From Streptomyces sp. V2I9 (GTDB lineage: Bacteria > Actinomycetota > Actinomycetes > Streptomycetales > Streptomycetaceae), in NCBI RefSeq assembly GCF_030817475.1, contig NZ_JAUSZJ010000002.1:4726626-4790625 (forward strand): a stretch of 64,000 bases of DNA. Direction: 5' to 3'. Below the pieces are notes generated by a model that searched no databases, had not been told where the DNA came from, and saw nothing but the letters and a program-made list of their open reading frames with translations. This document shows, piece by piece, positions 8,151 through 16,495 of this stretch. The translations under genes were made by a program, and so were the position numbers. Position 1 is the stretch's first letter. Every line of letters starts with the position of its first letter.

Positions 8151-9602
8151 GTGACGCAGGGACCGCTCACCACGGAGGCCGGGGCGCCGGTCGCCGACAA
8201 CCAGAACAGCGAGACCGCGGGCCCCGGCGGTCCGGTTCTCGTCCAGGACCAGGCGCTGCTGGAGAAGCTCGCCCACTTCAACCGCGAGCGCATCCCCGAG
8301 CGCGTCGTGCACGCCCGCGGCGCCGGCGCGTACGGCACCTTCACGCTGACCCGTGACGTCTCGCGGTGGACCCGCGCGAAGTTCCTCTCCGAGGTCGGCA
8401 AGCGGACCGAGACCTTCCTGCGCTTCTCGACCGTCGCCGGCAACCTCGGCTCCGCCGACGCCGTGCGCGACCCCCGCGGCTTCGCGCTGAAGTTCTACAC
8501 CGAGGAGGGCAACTACGACCTCGTCGGCAACAACACCCCGGTGTTCTTCATCAAGGACGCCATCAAGTTCCCCGACTTCATCCACACCCAGAAGCGCGAC
8601 CCGTACACCGGCTCGCAGGAGGCGGACAACGTCTGGGACTTCTGGGGTCTGTCGCCCGAGTCGACGCACCAGGTGACCTGGCTCTTCGGTGACCGGGGCA
8701 TCCCGGCCACGCTGCGCCACATGAACGGGTACGGCTCGCACACCTACCAGTGGAACAACGAGGCCGGCGAGGTCTTCTGGGTCAAGTACCACTTCAAGAC
8801 CGACCAGGGCATCAAGAACCTCACCCGGGCCGAGGCCGACAAGCTCGCCGGCGAGGACCCCGACAGCCACCAGCGCGATCTGCGCGAGTCGATCGAGCGC
8901 GGCGACTTCCCGTCCTGGACCGTGCAGGTCCAGATCATGCCCGCAGCGGACGCGGCGACGTACCGCTTCAACCCGTTCGACCTCACCAAGGTGTGGCCGC
9001 ACGCGGACTACCCGCCGATCGAGATCGGCAAGCTGGAGCTCAACCGCAACCCGGAGAACGTCTTCGCCGAGGTCGAGCAGTCGATCTTCAGCCCCGCGCA
9101 CTTCGTGCCCGGCATCGGCCCGTCCCCGGACAAGATGCTCCAGGGCCGCCTCTTCGCGTACGGCGACGCCCACCGCTACCGCGTCGGCATCAACGCCGAC
9201 CACCTGCCGGTGAACCGCCCGCACGCAACCGAGGCGCGCACCAACAGCCGGGACGGCTTCCTCTACGACGGCCGCCACCAGGGGGCCAAGAACTACGAGC
9301 CGAACAGCTTCGGCGGCCCCGCCCAGACCGGCCGCCCGCTGTGGCAGCCGGCCCCGGTCACGGGCGTCACCGGCAACACCGAGGCTCCCGTCCATGCCGA
9401 GGACAACGACTTCGTGCAGGCCGGCGACCTCTACCGGCTGATGGCGGAGGACGAGAAGGGCCGCCTGGTCGACAACCTCGCCGGGTTCATCGCCAAGGTC
9501 TCGCGCGACGACATCGCCGAGCGCGCGATCAACAACTTCCGTCAGGCGGACGCCGACTTCGGCAAGCGGCTGGAGGCCGCGGTCCAGGCCCTTCGCGGCT
9601 GA
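8151..9602 (+). CDS. katA: monofunctional heme catalase
   Basis: 483 residues, a small-subunit clade catalase converting hydrogen peroxide to water and oxygen. Visible features are the distal His in ERVVHARGAGAYG (about residue 51), Asn in DLVGNNTPVFF, and the proximal heme Tyr in RLFAYGDAHRYR (about residue 335). The NQNS motif near the N-terminus and GRHQGAKNYEPNSF are family-typical. GTG 8151 is chosen because AGGAGG sits 5 nt upstream and the protein then starts like other Streptomyces catalases; the open frame begins at 8034 but adds an unrelated 39 residues. It is divergent from the Fur-type regulator and followed by a strong terminator. Confidence 0.94.
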   Translation: MTQGPLTTEAGAPVADNQNSETAGPGGPVLVQDQALLEKLAHFNRERIPERVVHARGAGAYGTFTLTRDVSRWTRAKFLSEVGKRTETFLRFSTVAGNLGSADAVRDPRGFALKFYTEEGNYDLVGNNTPVFFIKDAIKFPDFIHTQKRDPYTGSQEADNVWDFWGLSPESTHQVTWLFGDRGIPATLRHMNGYGSHTYQWNNEAGEVFWVKYHFKTDQGIKNLTRAEADKLAGEDPDSHQRDLRESIERGDFPSWTVQVQIMPAADAATYRFNPFDLTKVWPHADYPPIEIGKLELNRNPENVFAEVEQSIFSPAHFVPGIGPSPDKMLQGRLFAYGDAHRYRVGINADHLPVNRPHATEARTNSRDGFLYDGRHQGAKNYEPNSFGGPAQTGRPLWQPAPVTGVTGNTEAPVHAEDNDFVQAGDLYRLMAEDEKGRLVDNLAGFIAKVSRDDIAERAINNFRQADADFGKRLEAAVQALRG

Positions 9603-9620
9603 CCGGGCGCTTGCCGTCGA

Positions 9621-9657
9621 CGGTGGGCCGGACTCCCTCGCGGGGTCCGGCCCACCG
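9621..9657 (+). terminator. catalase terminator (probably bidirectional)
   Basis: 16-bp stem with one G-U wobble: CGGTGGGCCGGACTCC (9621-9636) with 9642-9657, 5-nt loop. It sits between the convergent catalase and CBS genes. Confidence 0.85.
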
Positions 9658-9689
9658 GTCGTCGGTCCCGGGGCAGGGCCTTCGGGGCC

Positions 9690-10094
9690 TCAGCCGGTGG
9701 CCGCCACGGGGCGCCGGCGGCGGGCGGGCGACCAGCAGCGGATGATGTCGCGCACCGACACCACGCCCACCGCGCCGTGGCCGTCCAGCACGATCAGGTG
9801 CCGGAACCCGCCGTGCGTCATGGCTTCCGCCGCCTCCTCCAGGGTCCAGGCCGGCGCCGCGAACACGACGTCGGTGGTGGTGTGGGCGGACGCGGTCTCC
9901 CGGTCGGGGTCCAGCCCCGCCCCGACCGCGTCGAGGATGTCGCGCTCGGTGATGATGCCCAGCCCGAAGGTGTCCGGATCGTGGACGACAGCCGCCCCGA
10001 TCCGGCGGGCCGACATCAGCCGGGCCGCCTGGCGGAGCGTGTGGGTGGGGCCGATGGTGAGGACCACCGTGCTCATGGCGTCACGGACGAGCAT
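9690..10094 (-). CDS. CBS-domain-pair protein
   Basis: 134 residues consisting of two CBS domains: the first from MLVRDAMSTVV to the GLGIITERDIL strand, the second around TLEEAAEAMTHGGFRHLIVL and VGVVSVRDII. CBS pairs bind adenosyl ligands and act as sensors; with no attached catalytic domain, its target is unknown. ATG 10094 has GAGGAGG upstream; the longer open frame to 10247 adds non-CBS sequence. The upstream region carries a GACTC-TGT-GAGTC palindrome (10120-10132), a possible operator. Confidence 0.88.
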   Translation of the reverse strand: MLVRDAMSTVVLTIGPTHTLRQAARLMSARRIGAAVVHDPDTFGLGIITERDILDAVGAGLDPDRETASAHTTTDVVFAAPAWTLEEAAEAMTHGGFRHLIVLDGHGAVGVVSVRDIIRCWSPARRRRPVAATG

Positions 10095-10256
10095 GAAACG
10101 AGCCACCTCCTCGGTGAATGACTCTGTGAGTCGATTCACAAGTTCACAAGTGGGGGGACTCTCAGAGTGGCACCCTCGGGGCGGGCCGACAAGGGGTGGG
10201 TGACGTGCGCGGAGGGCGTGCGGCAGGCATCCGTCACGCCCCCGCACGCCGTGCGG

Positions 10257-10306
10257 ACCGTACGCTTCCGGACAGGGCCGGGAAGCGTACGGTTCCGGAC
10301 CGGGCC
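10257..10306. repeat. nested inverted and direct repeat downstream of hisN
   Basis: A 13-bp perfect inverted repeat (ACCGTACGCTTCC, 10257-10269, with 10281-10293) is interleaved with a 20-bp direct repeat (10260-10279 and 10287-10306, two mismatches, 27-bp period). It lies 36-85 bp past the hisN stop and may serve as terminator or as an operator for the CBS gene. Confidence 0.55.
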
Positions 10307-10341
10307 CCCACGGGGAACCACGGGTGCCGGAGGGGGCGAGG

Positions 10342-11142
10342 TCAGGAGCGCGGGTCGAGGTAGCCCAGCAGCTCGTCGTGGAGCGTCCCGTTGGAGGCCG
10401 CCGCGTTTCCGCCGTCCACGCCGTCCACCCCGTCCAGCGAGGTGAACCGGCCGCCCGCCTCCTGCACGATGATCGCGTTCGCCGCCATGTCCCACAGCGA
10501 CAGCTCCGGCTCGGCGCAGATGTCCACGGAACCCTCCGCCACCATCATGTACGGCCAGAAGTCCCCGTACCCGCGCGTCCGCCAGCAGGCGCGGGTGAGG
10601 TCGAGGAAGCCGTCGAGGCGGCCCTGCTCCTCCCACCCGGACAACGAGGAGTACGCGAAGGAGGCGTCGGAGATCCGGCCCACCCCCGACACCTGCATCC
10701 GGGTCGCGGAGGTGAGGCTGCGACCGGTGAACGCGCCCGCGCCCTTCGCCGCCCACCAGCGCCGGTTCAGCGCCGGCGCGGACACCACGCCCATGACCGG
10801 CCGAAACCCGTCCTCACCCGCCTCCATCAGTGAGATCAGCGTCGCCCACACCGGCACACCGCGCACGTAGTTCTTGGTGCCGTCGATGGGGTCGATCACC
10901 CAGCGGCGCGGACCGCTGCCCTCCAGCCCGTACTCCTCGCCCAGGATCGCGTCCCTCGGGCGGGCCCGGTGCAGATGCCCCCGGATCAGCTCCTCGGCGG
11001 CCTTGTCGGCCTCGCTGACCGGCGTCATGTCCGGCTTGGTCTCCACCTTCAGGTCGAGAGCCTTGAACCGGTCCATGGTCGCGGCGTCGGCGGCGTCCGC
11101 CAGCACATGGGCGAGGCGCAGATCATCGTGGTAGTCGGGCAT
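10342..11142 (-). CDS. hisN: histidinol-phosphatase, inositol monophosphatase fold
   Basis: 266 residues, normal length for HisN. Metal-binding and catalytic motifs of the inositol monophosphatase superfamily are present in order: ILGEEYG (about 68), WVIDPIDGTKNYVRG (about 81) and LWDMAA (about 214). This is the actinobacterial-type histidinol-phosphate phosphatase of histidine synthesis, but inositol-1-phosphatase activity cannot be excluded on motifs alone. No Shine-Dalgarno is visible; a GATACT -10 (11151-11156) 8 nt before the ATG suggests a leaderless transcript. It is divergent from the TetR gene. Confidence 0.85.
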   Translation of the reverse strand: MPDYHDDLRLAHVLADAADAATMDRFKALDLKVETKPDMTPVSEADKAAEELIRGHLHRARPRDAILGEEYGLEGSGPRRWVIDPIDGTKNYVRGVPVWATLISLMEAGEDGFRPVMGVVSAPALNRRWWAAKGAGAFTGRSLTSATRMQVSGVGRISDASFAYSSLSGWEEQGRLDGFLDLTRACWRTRGYGDFWPYMMVAEGSVDICAEPELSLWDMAANAIIVQEAGGRFTSLDGVDGVDGGNAAASNGTLHDELLGYLDPRS

Positions 11143-11258
11143 GCCGTCACAGTATCCAGCGCCGTCGTGCGCGGGCCACCGTGCCCCCGGCCACCGCTTC
11201 GACCCGCACCCTTGACAGCTCCCGGCGAGCGCGTCAACGCTGAACCGCAGGACAGGGG

Positions 11259-11834
11259 GTGACGGTGATGCCGAGAGCGCGGCAGGCCCTGCTGGAGGCA
11301 GCCCACCGGGCGCTGGAGGACCGGCCCTGGCGCTCCGTGCGCATGGCCGACGTGGCTGCTCTGGCCGGGGTGTCCCGGCAGACCCTCTACAACGCGTTCG
11401 GTACCAAGGAAGGTCTGGCCGGAGCCCTGCTGCGGCGGGCCTCGGACGCCTACCTCGCCGGGGTGGACCGCGCGCTGACCGCCCCCGGCCCCGACCGCCC
11501 GGCCGCCGTCGCGCTCTGGACCGTACGGGCCGCCCGGCAGGACGCCCTGATCAAGGCGCTGCTGACCGGGCACTGGGCGGACGGGCTGCCCCGCCCGGAC
11601 CGCGGGCCGGGCTCGCGGGGGCGTACCGGCGGGAAGCCGCCGCCGACGCCCGACGAACTGCTCGCGCTGGTACGGGAGCGGATGGCCGCCGCCTCGGCCG
11701 GAGCCCCGGACGGGCGCTGCGAGATCGCGTTACGGCTCGCGCTGTCCTGTGCGATCGTCCCGGTGCCGGGCGACGACGCGACGGACAGCGGTGCGCTGGG
11801 CCTGGTCCGTGCGGCGACCCGGCCCTTGGTGTAG
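11259..11834 (+). CDS. TetR-family transcriptional regulator
   Basis: 191 residues. The N-terminal TetR helix-turn-helix is clear: WRSVRMADVAALAGVSRQTLYNAFGTKEGLAGALL at about 27-61. The C-terminal ligand domain is divergent and Pro/Gly-rich in the middle (SRGRTGGKPPPTPDE). GTG 11259 has AGGA 6 nt upstream; ATG 11268, with GGGGG 8 nt upstream, is equally plausible. It is convergent with the SMR exporter, and TetR proteins often control neighbouring efflux genes, but the 85-bp convergent gap gives no direct proof. Confidence 0.85.
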   Translation: MTVMPRARQALLEAAHRALEDRPWRSVRMADVAALAGVSRQTLYNAFGTKEGLAGALLRRASDAYLAGVDRALTAPGPDRPAAVALWTVRAARQDALIKALLTGHWADGLPRPDRGPGSRGRTGGKPPPTPDELLALVRERMAAASAGAPDGRCEIALRLALSCAIVPVPGDDATDSGALGLVRAATRPLV

Positions 11835-11919
11835 GAGCGGCCGGCGACACGCGGGCGGGGGTGGTTCAGCAAGACCCCGCGGGGGAAGGAGCGGTCGGTG
11901 GTGAGGAGCCGGCCGGGGC

Positions 11920-12243
11920 TCAGTGCGCCGAGCCGGAGAGCTGGAGGCCGATCACGCCGACGATCACCAGCGAGATCGAGACGAGCTTCAGGGTGGACAC
12001 CACGTCGCCGAGGAAGATCATGCCGTAGATCGCGGTCCCGGCCGCTCCGATCCCGGTCCACACCGCGTACGCCGGGCCGACGTCCAGCTTCTTCAGCGCC
12101 AGGGTCAGCAGACCGAAGCTGCCCAGCGCGAACGTGGCGAACGCGATCGTCGGCCAGAGCCGGGTGAATCCGTGGGAGAGCTTCAGACACACGGCGAAGC
12201 CGGTCTCCAGGAGACCTGCGACCACGACCAGCAGCCACGCCAT
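11920..12243 (-). CDS. small multidrug resistance (SMR) family exporter, Gdx/SugE-like
   Basis: 107 residues with four hydrophobic helices and the essential membrane Glu in LLETGFAV (residue 13). The VWTGIGAAGTAIYGM segment of helix 3 resembles the SugE/Gdx subgroup (guanidinium exporters) more than EmrE, whose equivalent reads WSGVG. It would work as an antiparallel dimer exchanging substrate for protons. GGGAGG lies about 9 nt before the ATG, inside a possible hairpin (see leader). Only one SMR gene is present, so a homodimer is expected. Substrate choice is inferred. Confidence 0.85.
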   Translation of the reverse strand: MAWLLVVVAGLLETGFAVCLKLSHGFTRLWPTIAFATFALGSFGLLTLALKKLDVGPAYAVWTGIGAAGTAIYGMIFLGDVVSTLKLVSISLVIVGVIGLQLSGSAH

Positions 12244-12296
12244 CGTCAGTTGCCTCCCACATAGGTGACGGCTTCGTCCCGCACGGTGCGATTATG
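12244..12296 (-). promoter_or_regulatory. promoter and short structured leader of the SMR gene; candidate guanidine riboswitch
   Basis: A -10 CATAAT (12291-12296) puts the start near 12284, giving a leader of about 40 nt. In the leader, CGTCA (12266-12270 on plus as TGACG) can pair with TGACG directly before the ATG (12244-12248), enclosing the GGGAGG ribosome site in a 17-nt loop. Just upstream is GGGACGAAGCC, reminiscent of the ACGA-containing motifs of guanidine riboswitches. The match to any known consensus is partial. Confidence 0.3.
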
Positions 12297-12364
12297 CCTT
12301 CACCGATCGTTGAAGCTCGCAAACATGCCCGGAGGGCCGCAGCCGATTCCGGGCGGGCGGACCG

Positions 12365-13381
12365 TCAGTCGCCCTCGCGCCGCTCGCGGGTCGCGAGGAG
12401 CCGGCGCAGGGAGTCCAGCCGGGCCGGATCGGCGTGCCCCTCGGCCACCCAGGCGTCCAGGGCGCACTCGGGCTGGTTCTCGTCGTGCGTGCAGCCGCGC
12501 GGGCACTCCTCGGTGCCGGGTTGCAGATCCGGGAAGGCGTTGATGACCCGCGACGGGTCGACGTGGTGCAGCCCGAAGGAGCGCACGCCCGGAGTGTCGA
12601 CCACCCAGCCCCGGTCACCGGGCAGCGGCAGGGCGAGGGCGGACGTGGTGGTATGCCGCCCCCGGCCGGTGACCGCGTTGACGATGCCCGTGGTCCGCCG
12701 CCGGTCCTCCGGCACCAGGGCGTTGACCAGGGTCGTCTTGCCCACCCCGGAGTGCCCGACGAAGGCGGTGATCTTCCCCTCCAGCTGTTCGCGCACCCGC
12801 TCCGCCGCGTCCCCGTTCTCCAGCTCCTCACGGTTGGTCACGATGTACGGGACGCCGAGCGGGGTGTACGCCTCCAGCAGGGCGTCCGGCGAGGCCAGGT
12901 CGGACTTGGTCAGCACCAGGAGCGGGGTGAGCCCGCCGTCGTACGCCGCGACCAGACAGCGGTCGATCATGCGCGGGCGGGGCTCCGGGTCGGCCAGGGC
13001 GGTGACGATCGCCAGCTGGTCCGCGTTGGCGACGACCACGCGCTCGTACGGATCGTCGTCGTCCGCCGTGCGGCGCAGCACCGTGCGGCGCGGGGCGATC
13101 CGCACGATCCGGGCCAGGGTGTCCTTCTCGCCGGACAGGTCGCCGACGATGGAGACGGTGTCGCCCACCACGGCGGCCTTGCGCCCCAGCTCGCGGGCCT
13201 TCATCGCCACCACGGTCCGGCCGTCGACGAGGCAGGTGAGCCGGCCCCGGTCGACGGTGAGGACCATGCCGTCCTCGGCGTCCTCGTGCTTGGGCCGGAT
13301 GTGCGTACGCGGGCGGTTGCCCTTGCGGTTGGGGCGGACGCGGATGTCGTCCTCGTCGGGGTTCTTCCCGTAGCGGCGCAT
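12365..13381 (-). CDS. rsgA: ribosome small-subunit-dependent GTPase A
   Basis: 338 residues. The circularly permuted GTPase order is visible: G4 (VLTKSD, about 166), then G1 P-loop (GHSGVGKTTLV, about 217), then G3 (VVDTPGVRSFG, about 273). An N-terminal OB-fold precedes them and a C-terminal zinc motif ECPRGCTHDENQPEC follows. RsgA acts in late 30S assembly. The gene follows aroA with only 3 bp between, so the two are very probably cotranscribed. Confidence 0.95.
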   Translation of the reverse strand: MRRYGKNPDEDDIRVRPNRKGNRPRTHIRPKHEDAEDGMVLTVDRGRLTCLVDGRTVVAMKARELGRKAAVVGDTVSIVGDLSGEKDTLARIVRIAPRRTVLRRTADDDDPYERVVVANADQLAIVTALADPEPRPRMIDRCLVAAYDGGLTPLLVLTKSDLASPDALLEAYTPLGVPYIVTNREELENGDAAERVREQLEGKITAFVGHSGVGKTTLVNALVPEDRRRTTGIVNAVTGRGRHTTTSALALPLPGDRGWVVDTPGVRSFGLHHVDPSRVINAFPDLQPGTEECPRGCTHDENQPECALDAWVAEGHADPARLDSLRRLLATRERREGD

Positions 13382-13384
13382 CGT

Positions 13385-14737
13385 CTAGGCCCCGAGCATT
13401 CCGGTCCACATGTCCGGGAAGTCCGGCAGGGTCTTGGCGGTCGTACCCACGTTCTCGATCTCCACGCCCTTCACCGCCAGGCCGATGACCGCCCCGGCGG
13501 TGGCCATGCGGTGGTCGTCGTACGTGTGGAAGACGCCGCCGCGCAGCGGGCGCGGGCGGATGTGCAGCCCGTCCGCCGTCTCGGTGACGTCGCCGCCCAG
13601 CTCGTTGATCTCCTTGGTCAGCGCGGCCAGCCGGTCCGTCTCGTGCAGCCGCAGGTGGGCCACCCCGCTCAGCGTGGAGGGGGAGTCGGCCAGCGCCGCG
13701 ACCGCAGCGATGCCCGGGGTCAGCTCGCCGACCTCGCCGAGGTCCACGTCGATGCCGTGGATCCGGCCCGTACCGGTGAAGGTCAGTCCGCGCTCGGTCA
13801 GCTCGCAGCTGCCGCCCATCGCGGTGAAGATCTCGCGCAGCGCGTCGCCCGGCTGGGTGGTGCGCTCGGGCCAGTCGGGGATGGTGACCCGGCCGCCGGT
13901 CACCAGGGCCGCCGCCAGGAACGGCTGGGCGTTGGAGAGGTCCGGCTCGATCGTCAGGTCCCGGCCGAGCAGGGCGGAGGGGGAGACCCGCCATACGTTC
14001 GGTTCGCCGCCCGTCTCCGGCTCGTCCACCTGCGCGCCGACCGCGCGCAGCATGTCGACGGTCATCCGGATGTGCGGCATCGAGGGAAGCGTGGTCCCGG
14101 TGTGCCGGACCTCCACGCCGTGGTTGAAGCGCGGGGCCGACAGCAGCAGTGCCGAGACGAACTGCGAGGAGGACGAGGCGTCGATCGACACCGGGCCGCC
14201 CACCAGCGCCCCGCTGCCGTGCACGGTCAGCGGCAGCGCCCCGCGTCCGTCGTCGTCGATCCGTGCGCCGAGCGCCCGCAGGCCCTCGATCACGCCGGTC
14301 AGCGGACGTTCGTACGAGCGGGGGTCGCCGTCGAAGCGGACCGGGCCGTCGGCGAGCGTGGCGACCGGCGGCAGGAAGCGCATGACCGTGCCGGCGTTGC
14401 CGACGTCCACCGTCGCCGGGCCGTGCAGCCCGGCCGGGATGACCCGCCATGCCTCGCCCCGGGCGTCCGGGGAGGCCGCGGCGGACGGGCTGCTCGCGGA
14501 CGAGGAGGAGACCGTCTCCTCGATGCCGACGCCCATGGCGCGCAGCGCGTCGGCCATCAGCAGGGTGTCGCGGGAGCGCAGCGGGCGGCGCAGCCAGCCC
14601 GGCTCGGAGGCCAGTGAGGCCAGTACGAGCGCGCGGTTGGTGACCGATTTCGATCCGGGCACGGTGACGGTCGCGTCGACGGCGCCGCTCGCGTGGGGGG
14701 CGGGCCAGAGGGCGGGGTGCACGGAACTCTCGGTCAT
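13385..14737 (-). CDS. aroA: 3-phosphoshikimate 1-carboxyvinyltransferase (EPSP synthase)
   Basis: 450 residues. It catalyses the sixth step of the shikimate pathway, joining PEP to shikimate-3-phosphate. Motifs: GSKSVTNRALVLA (S3P binding, about 28), GNAGTVMRF (the loop bearing the glyphosate-contacting Gly), and DDHRMA near the C-terminus. An unusual Ser/Ala-rich insert (SSSSASSPSAAAS, about 78-90) interrupts the early part and varies among Streptomyces. No Shine-Dalgarno precedes the ATG; TAAAGT (14744-14749) 6 nt upstream fits a leaderless promoter. First gene of aroA-rsgA. Confidence 0.95.
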   Translation of the reverse strand: MTESSVHPALWPAPHASGAVDATVTVPGSKSVTNRALVLASLASEPGWLRRPLRSRDTLLMADALRAMGVGIEETVSSSSASSPSAAASPDARGEAWRVIPAGLHGPATVDVGNAGTVMRFLPPVATLADGPVRFDGDPRSYERPLTGVIEGLRALGARIDDDGRGALPLTVHGSGALVGGPVSIDASSSSQFVSALLLSAPRFNHGVEVRHTGTTLPSMPHIRMTVDMLRAVGAQVDEPETGGEPNVWRVSPSALLGRDLTIEPDLSNAQPFLAAALVTGGRVTIPDWPERTTQPGDALREIFTAMGGSCELTERGLTFTGTGRIHGIDVDLGEVGELTPGIAAVAALADSPSTLSGVAHLRLHETDRLAALTKEINELGGDVTETADGLHIRPRPLRGGVFHTYDDHRMATAGAVIGLAVKGVEIENVGTTAKTLPDFPDMWTGMLGA

Positions 14738-14829
14738 GGCTTTACTTTAGTGGCTCCGCACCGGCCCGGTTCCTGGCGAAATAGGCGAAAACGCCCCTTA
14801 CTCGGTGCGCGGTACCGGCCGCCCTGCCC

Positions 14830-15543
14830 TCACCAGCCCAGCAGCCACCGTCCGCCGCCGATCAGCGAGCACAGCGACACCGCGTGGAAGAGGAACAGCC
14901 ACAGCACCGCGGGGGCGTGCGTCAGCCGGGCCAGCTGGTCCGCGTCCGAGTCCGGGGCCCCGCCGTGGCGCCGCTTGGACTGGAGCTCGAACGGTGGCCG
15001 GACCCCGCCCAGCAGCAGGAACCACACCACCACGTACGCGAACGCCGACTGCACGTCGGACGAGGCCAGCCAGGACACCAGCAGGAACGTGGTGCCGGTC
15101 AGGATGACGGTGAGCGCCCCGTACACGTTGCGGATCATCACCAGCATCACCGCGAGCAGCGCGGTCGCCACCCACAGCAGGAGGGTGATCCGGCCGTTCG
15201 TGAGCAGCCAGGCACCGCCCAGACCCAGCAGGGACGGAGCCGTGTAACCCGCCGCCGCTGTCAGGATCATGCCGATCCCGGTCGGCTTGCCGCGGCTCAC
15301 GGTCAGGCCGCTGGTGTCCGAGTGCAGCCGGATGCCGGAGAGCTGACGCCCGGTGAGCAGGGCCACCAGGCCATGGCCGCCCTCGTGCGCGATGGTGATC
15401 GTGTTGCGGGTGAGCCGCCATATCGGGTTGGGCACGACGGCGATCAGCGCGAGCGTGGCCGTCACCACCACCAGCCACTGCTCGGGGGCGGGCTGGGTGC
15501 CGGTGACGCGATCCCACAGATCGCCCAATTCGGTGCTGTTCAT
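14830..15543 (-). CDS. M50-family zinc metalloprotease, integral membrane
   Basis: 237 residues with about six hydrophobic segments. The HEGGH zinc motif (in ITIAHEGGHGLVALLTG, about residue 52) fits the M50B-like peptidases, with the third ligand expected in a later helix. No PDZ domain is present, and the protein is short for a site-2 protease. ATG 15543 is used since AAGGAG lies 11 nt upstream; the longer open frame has no Shine-Dalgarno. It is divergent from the SRAP gene across 53 bp. Substrate unknown. Confidence 0.82.
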   Translation of the reverse strand: MNSTELGDLWDRVTGTQPAPEQWLVVVTATLALIAVVPNPIWRLTRNTITIAHEGGHGLVALLTGRQLSGIRLHSDTSGLTVSRGKPTGIGMILTAAAGYTAPSLLGLGGAWLLTNGRITLLLWVATALLAVMLVMIRNVYGALTVILTGTTFLLVSWLASSDVQSAFAYVVVWFLLLGGVRPPFELQSKRRHGGAPDSDADQLARLTHAPAVLWLFLFHAVSLCSLIGGGRWLLGW

Positions 15544-15596
15544 CGGCCGGGCGACTCCTTGCGGTCGGGGCGGGCGGTCGTGGCAGTCTGGCACTT

Positions 15597-16412
15597 ATGT
15601 GCGGACGGTTTGCAGCGAGTCGGAAGCCCGAGGACCTGACCGGACTCTTCGGCGTCGAGAAGTGGGAACCCACCGAGGCCCTGGAGCCGGACTGGAACGT
15701 GGCACCGACCAAGGAGGTGTACGCGATTCTGGAGCGCCCTGTGAAGGACGCCGACGACCAGCGTCCGGTTCGCCAGCTGCGTGCCCTGACATGGGGACTC
15801 GTACCCTCCTGGTCGAAGACCCCCGAGGGAGCCGCCCGCATGATCAACGCCCGCGCGGAGACCGTGCACGAGAAGCCCTCCTTCCGCCGCGCCTTCGCCC
15901 AGCGCCGCTGCATCCTGCCCGCCGACGGCTACTACGAGTGGGTCACCGGCGCCGAGGAGCGGCAGCTGGAGGAGAAGAAGGGCAGGAAGCGCGCCCGCAA
16001 GCAGCCCTACTTCGTCACCCCCGCCGACGGCTCGGTCTTCGCCATGGCCGGGCTGTACGAGTTCTGGCGCGACGCGACCCTCCCCGGCGACCACGAGAAC
16101 GCCTGGTGGGTGACGTGCTCGGTGATCACCACCGAGGCGGAGACCACCCCGCTGGCCGTCGCCCCCGCCGAGGGGCCCGGCACGCTCGCCGACATCCACC
16201 CCCGGATGCCGCTGATGCTCACCCCCGACCGCTGGGACACCTGGCTGGACCCCACGCACACCGGCGTCGAGGAACTGCGCGCGCTGCTGGAGCCCCCGCC
16301 CGCCGGACTGATGCGCGCCTACCCGGTCGCCACCGCCGTCAGCAACGTCCGCAACAACGGTCCGGAACTGCTGGAGGAACTGGCCGCACCGGAGGAGGCC
16401 ACGCTGTTCTGA
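15597..16412 (+). CDS. SOS response-associated peptidase (SRAP/YedK/HMCES family)
   Basis: 271 residues beginning MCGRF. Cys2, exposed after Met removal, is the residue that forms a thiazolidine crosslink with abasic sites in single-stranded DNA. Other conserved elements are WNVAPTK (about 41), CILPADGYYEW (about 102) and the ADIHPRMPLML histidine (about 200). A Lys/Arg-rich insert (EEKKGRKRARKQ) lies near 125. It protects abasic sites at replication forks. There is no Shine-Dalgarno; CAGTCT (15584-15589) 7 nt before the ATG suggests leaderless expression. Confidence 0.93.
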   Translation: MCGRFAASRKPEDLTGLFGVEKWEPTEALEPDWNVAPTKEVYAILERPVKDADDQRPVRQLRALTWGLVPSWSKTPEGAARMINARAETVHEKPSFRRAFAQRRCILPADGYYEWVTGAEERQLEEKKGRKRARKQPYFVTPADGSVFAMAGLYEFWRDATLPGDHENAWWVTCSVITTEAETTPLAVAPAEGPGTLADIHPRMPLMLTPDRWDTWLDPTHTGVEELRALLEPPPAGLMRAYPVATAVSNVRNNGPELLEELAAPEEATLF

Positions 16413-16456
16413 GGGGCCCGCGGGCTGTCGCCTCCGAGGGGCCCGCGGGCTGTCGC
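16411..16456 (+). repeat. 21-bp direct duplication after the SRAP stop
   Basis: The same 21-bp sequence (starting GAGGGGCCCGCGGGC) occurs at 16411-16431 and 16436-16456, a 25-bp period starting inside the stop codon. Each unit holds a GC palindrome, so the pair may act as a terminator. Confidence 0.7.
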
Positions 16457-16495
16457 GCCGTTCCGGGCCCGTCGTGGACGGGGGAGGATGGCGCG

